A stretch of DNA of 51,591 bases from UPXZ01 sp964634605 (GTDB lineage Bacteria; Bacteroidota; Bacteroidia; Bacteroidales; Paludibacteraceae), in NCBI GenBank assembly GCA_964634605.1, contig CAZWLJ010000022.1:1-51591 (forward strand), written 5' to 3'. Of the stretch, positions 49,313 to 51,591 are shown piece after piece. The number at the start of each line of letters is the position of its first letter. The stretch's first letter is position 1. A model generated the notes under the pieces. That model made no database searches. It worked only from the letters and a program-made list of their open reading frames with translations, and was not told the origin of the DNA. Both the position numbers and the translations under genes were made by a program.

Positions 49313-50797
49313 ATGGCAAAAGAAATGAAATCGCTGGCGAAAGACACCGCCATTTACGGAGTAAGCAGTATTGTGGGTAAGTTTCTCAACTGGCTGCTCG
49401 TTCCGCTTTACACCTACAAACTTGCCAATCTGGCCGACTACGGAATTGTTACCAACCTTTTCGCATGGACAGCTCTGTTACTTGTAGTGCTCACCTATGG
49501 CATGGAAACCGGCTTTTTCCGTTTTGCAAATAAGAATCCGGAAAACTCGGATAAAATATACGGCAATACGATGATATCAGTTGGATTCACCTCCCTGTTG
49601 TTTGTATTACTGATTGTGACTTTTCATCAACCGGTAGCCGGTTTTCTGGGATATTCCGGTCAGTCGGAATTCATCTGGATGCTCGGCGTCATAGTAGCCA
49701 TGGATGCCTTCGCTTCTATTCCGTTTGCTTATTTACGTTTTCAAAAACGTCCGATTGTTTTTGCCGGGCTGAAAATTCTCTATATCGCGCTGAATATTTT
49801 ATTCAACCTGTTTTTTCTTATACTATGCCCCTGGTTGATGAGAGTGGCTCCGGTTACAGTTTCGTGGTTCTACAATCCCGGATACGGAGTAGGTTATATT
49901 TTTATTTCCAACCTGATAGCCACCACAATACAAACCCTGTTTTTAGCTCGGTATATTTTCCAGGCAAAATTTGAACTGGATAAGAATCTGCTGAAACAAA
50001 TTCTGAATTATTCTTATCCGCTGCTTTTTCTGGGAATTGCCGGTATTGCAAACCAGAATCTCGATAAGATTTTATTCCCCTTCCTGCGTGACGATGCGCT
50101 AAGTCAGCTGGGAATTTATGGTGCAGTGGGTAAAATTGCCATGGTAATAATGATGTTTACCCAAGCTTTCAGGTACGCGTACGAACCGTATGTTTTTGCC
50201 AAAAGCAAAGACACCGACAGCAAAACCGCCTATGCTATGGCAATGAAATATTACCTGATTTTTGCCTTGCTTATTTTTCTCACGGTAGTTATGTACCTTG
50301 ATGTGATAAAGTATTTTATTGCCCCCAAATACTGGATTGGTCTGAAAATTTTACCTGTCATTCTGTTTGCTTACATTTTTCAGGGTATATTTTTCAATCT
50401 TTCCATCTGGTACAAACTGACTGACAAGAATCACTACGGTGCGTGGTTTTCAGCAATAGGAACTGCCGTGATATTACTTGGGAATATTCTTTTTGTACCC
50501 ATATACAGCTACTGGGCATCGGTGTGGTCATCATTTGCAGGTTTTTTCGTCATCATGCTGCTTTCGTACTTTTTCGGCCAGAAGTTTATGCCGGTAAATT
50601 ATAATCTGAAAAAACTGGGATTATACACGCTTCTGGCTATAGCATTATTTGTAATCAGCTTATTCATCAACACACCCTACACGGTAGTAAATATAGCGTT
50701 GAAAACGGTACTTCTTGCCATTTTTGCTATAGTGGTAATACGGAAGGATTTACCGCTGAAGGAGCTTCCTTTTGTCAACCGGTTTGTGAAGAAATAG
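49313..50797 (+). CDS. Polysaccharide/lipopolysaccharide flippase (MOP/Wzx-like)
   Basis: 494 residues with about 14 hydrophobic segments spread over the whole length, an N-terminal LAKDTAIYGVSSIVGKFLNW and LVPLYTYKLANLADYGIVTN (typical of the polysaccharide-biosynthesis family), and GIAGIANQNLDKILFPFLRD in the middle. Members move lipid-linked oligosaccharides across the inner membrane, though substrate cannot be told. No glycosyltransferase cluster surrounds it, so it is likely a stand-alone housekeeping flippase. Convergent with the RNase HI gene, whose stop is 3 nt away, with no terminator in between. Confidence 0.88.
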   Translation: MAKEMKSLAKDTAIYGVSSIVGKFLNWLLVPLYTYKLANLADYGIVTNLFAWTALLLVVLTYGMETGFFRFANKNPENSDKIYGNTMISVGFTSLLFVLLIVTFHQPVAGFLGYSGQSEFIWMLGVIVAMDAFASIPFAYLRFQKRPIVFAGLKILYIALNILFNLFFLILCPWLMRVAPVTVSWFYNPGYGVGYIFISNLIATTIQTLFLARYIFQAKFELDKNLLKQILNYSYPLLFLGIAGIANQNLDKILFPFLRDDALSQLGIYGAVGKIAMVIMMFTQAFRYAYEPYVFAKSKDTDSKTAYAMAMKYYLIFALLIFLTVVMYLDVIKYFIAPKYWIGLKILPVILFAYIFQGIFFNLSIWYKLTDKNHYGAWFSAIGTAVILLGNILFVPIYSYWASVWSSFAGFFVIMLLSYFFGQKFMPVNYNLKKLGLYTLLAIALFVISLFINTPYTVVNIALKTVLLAIFAIVVIRKDLPLKELPFVNRFVKK

Positions 50798-50799
50798 CT

Positions 50800-51447
50800 C
50801 TATTTTCTTCCGAAATCGGCCGGAATTTCGCCCCATTTTACGGTATCCCATTTCAGTACGGGATTTGAGTAGGTATTGTTTCGAAGCCAGGTTTCACCCC
50901 GTTGGAGCAGATTAAAAATCTGAACATTTTTATCGTTTGGAGTGAGTTTTGTCCGTGTTTTGCAGTCTTTCACCCATTTCAGGGCAGTCTGGCTGTCGGT
51001 ATAGATGATCAGCGATGGATTTGTTTTGTGAAAAAGAGCCAGGGCATGCACGATAGCCAGAAATTCACCGATATTGTTTGTTCCTTCTTCTACCGGTCCG
51101 AAACGAAAAATTTCATAACCAGTCTTTACATCCACGCACCTGTATTCCATTTTGCCCGGATTACCGCTGCAAGCTGCATCCACAGCTATGCTTTCTGTCA
51201 CAGGCTGTTCCTCCTTTGGCAGCAATGTATAATTAGCTGCCGTTTTTTGCGATGCTTTTTTCGCATTCATTCCGATGTACTCATACCACGGAGAAACAAA
51301 CGCACGGGTGGCTTCCTGCAGGGTATCAAAAGATTTGTATTTGGCGTTTTCATATCCTTTAGTCTGATTCTCGCATTCGCGCCACGAGTGATATACACCG
51401 GGAATCTTCCCGTCCCATACCGTGTAATATTTTTGTTTCTTAGCCAT
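50800..51447 (-). CDS. Ribonuclease HI with N-terminal hybrid-binding (viroplasmin) domain
   Basis: About 215 residues from ATG 51447; an ATG at 51531 reaches into the tRNA and is rejected. Residues ~1-50 are the caulimovirus-viroplasmin-type RNA/DNA hybrid-binding domain (KQKYYTVWDGKIPGVYHSW ... KSFDTLQEATRAF). The catalytic domain has acidic residues in VDAACSGNPGKMEY (Asp), NNIGEFLAIVHAL (Glu) and IYTDSQTALKWV (Asp); the C-terminal WGEIPADFGRK may supply the last acid. It degrades RNA in RNA-DNA hybrids (R-loops, primers). Family layout is common in Bacteroidota. Confidence 0.92.
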   Translation of the reverse strand: MAKKQKYYTVWDGKIPGVYHSWRECENQTKGYENAKYKSFDTLQEATRAFVSPWYEYIGMNAKKASQKTAANYTLLPKEEQPVTESIAVDAACSGNPGKMEYRCVDVKTGYEIFRFGPVEEGTNNIGEFLAIVHALALFHKTNPSLIIYTDSQTALKWVKDCKTRTKLTPNDKNVQIFNLLQRGETWLRNNTYSNPVLKWDTVKWGEIPADFGRK

Positions 51448-51496
51448 TAATAAATGATTATGATAAGATTGAGTTTTATTATTCGATAAAAAAATG

Positions 51497-51504
51497 TAAT
51501 TTTG
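51497..51504 (+). promoter_or_regulatory. -7 promoter element for tRNA-Arg(CCT)
   Basis: TAATTTTG (TAnnTTTG) with a TTTT at 51474-51477 exactly 19 nt upstream as a weak -33 box; 12 nt before the tRNA. Confidence 0.5.
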
Positions 51505-51516
51505 CACTTCAAATAC

Positions 51517-51588
51517 GGTCCTGTAGTTCAATGGATAGAACGGAAGTTTCCTAAACTTTAAATTCGGGTTCGATTCCCGGCGGGACTA
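51517..51588 (+). tRNA. tRNA-Arg (anticodon CCT)
   Basis: Complete cloverleaf at the right edge: acceptor GGTCCTG/CGGGACT (G-T at the first and T-G at the sixth pair), discriminator A at 51588; D-arm GTTC/GAAC; anticodon stem GAAGT/ACTTT with loop TTCCTAA, anticodon CCT at 51550-51552; four-nucleotide variable loop; T-arm TCGGG/CCCGG with loop TTCGATT. CCA is not encoded in the three bases that follow. It reads AGG codons. Confidence 0.95.
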
Positions 51589-51591
51589 CTA

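Noticed and set aside
51448..51531. Longer RNase HI start at 51531
   Set aside because: It would overlap the tRNA-Arg(CCT) gene and adds no domain; ATG 51447 gives the canonical start.
1..51591. CRISPR arrays, toxin-antitoxin pairs, phage or defence islands
   Set aside because: No spaced direct repeats, cas genes, recognisable toxin/antitoxin pairs or restriction/defence families were seen; nearly all coding space is taken by housekeeping or lineage-typical genes.

Overview
The window looks like ordinary chromosomal DNA from a member of the Bacteroidota, most likely the order Bacteroidales and probably an anaerobic or fermentative one. Reasons: many Bacteroidota-restricted families (TamL-type lipoprotein, DUF4271, DUF4831, DUF5686, DUF6249, GldA, viroplasmin-type RNase HI); a recurrent -7 promoter motif TAnnTTTG, in three places with a TTTG or TTG box 19-20 nt upstream; almost no Shine-Dalgarno sequences; lipoprotein signals with relaxed lipoboxes; no encoded CCA on the tRNAs; and moderate to low GC. 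TGA, TAA and TAG all end genes and TGG encodes Trp, so the code is standard. No phage, transposon, CRISPR array or obvious genomic island is visible.

Layout. 1-3360: an acetate operon, pta, a 3-hydroxyacyl-CoA-dehydrogenase-like gene with a changed active site, and ackA, closed by a strong terminator. 3370-9127: a small conserved protein, a beta-helix lipoprotein, an endonuclease/exonuclease/phosphatase protein, a beta-lactamase-fold serine hydrolase, a DUF2007-like/double-USP fusion and a small membrane-anchored protein. 9250-11586: galactose genes galK-galM. 11647-12651: an SDR epimerase broken by one in-frame TGA just before its catalytic YxxxK, divergent from a LOG-family gene across a palindromic double promoter. 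13326-18232: DUF4271, hemD, rnpA, yidD, a YhhQ-type transporter, an S1/P1 nuclease and a XerC/D recombinase. 18247-22791: a DUF5686 outer-membrane protein, proC and prfB, the last with the classic +1 programmed frameshift. 22807-24792 (minus): a four-gene ECF sigma operon. 24793-25545: non-coding, with a promoter and terminator-like hairpin ahead of copA. 25546-28171: copA and a CopZ-like chaperone. 28351-35072: topA, DUF4831, a lipid kinase and rnr. 35221-35294: tRNA-Arg(ACG).

35488-39321 (minus): etfB-etfA-acyl-CoA dehydrogenase, whose EtfB carries a motif I associate with electron-bifurcating ETFs. Together with pta-ackA this suggests mixed-acid fermentation, but no thiolase, crotonase or butyrate-forming gene lies in the window. 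39322-40052 is non-coding with hairpins. 40083-51447: an M28 peptidase, proB, DUF4359, a TrmH/SpoU methyltransferase, tamL, dtd, pssA, gldA, ruvB, DUF2007, a flippase and RNase HI, followed by tRNA-Arg(CCT) at the right edge.

I found no convincing new multi-gene system. The items most worth a second look are the active-site-altered dehydrogenase inside pta-ackA, the nonsense-interrupted SDR, the palindromic divergent promoter, a set of GC-rich palindromes placed just before downstream genes of three operons, and the promoter/terminator cassette upstream of copA. All functions are read from sequence features and memory of families; no database search was run.
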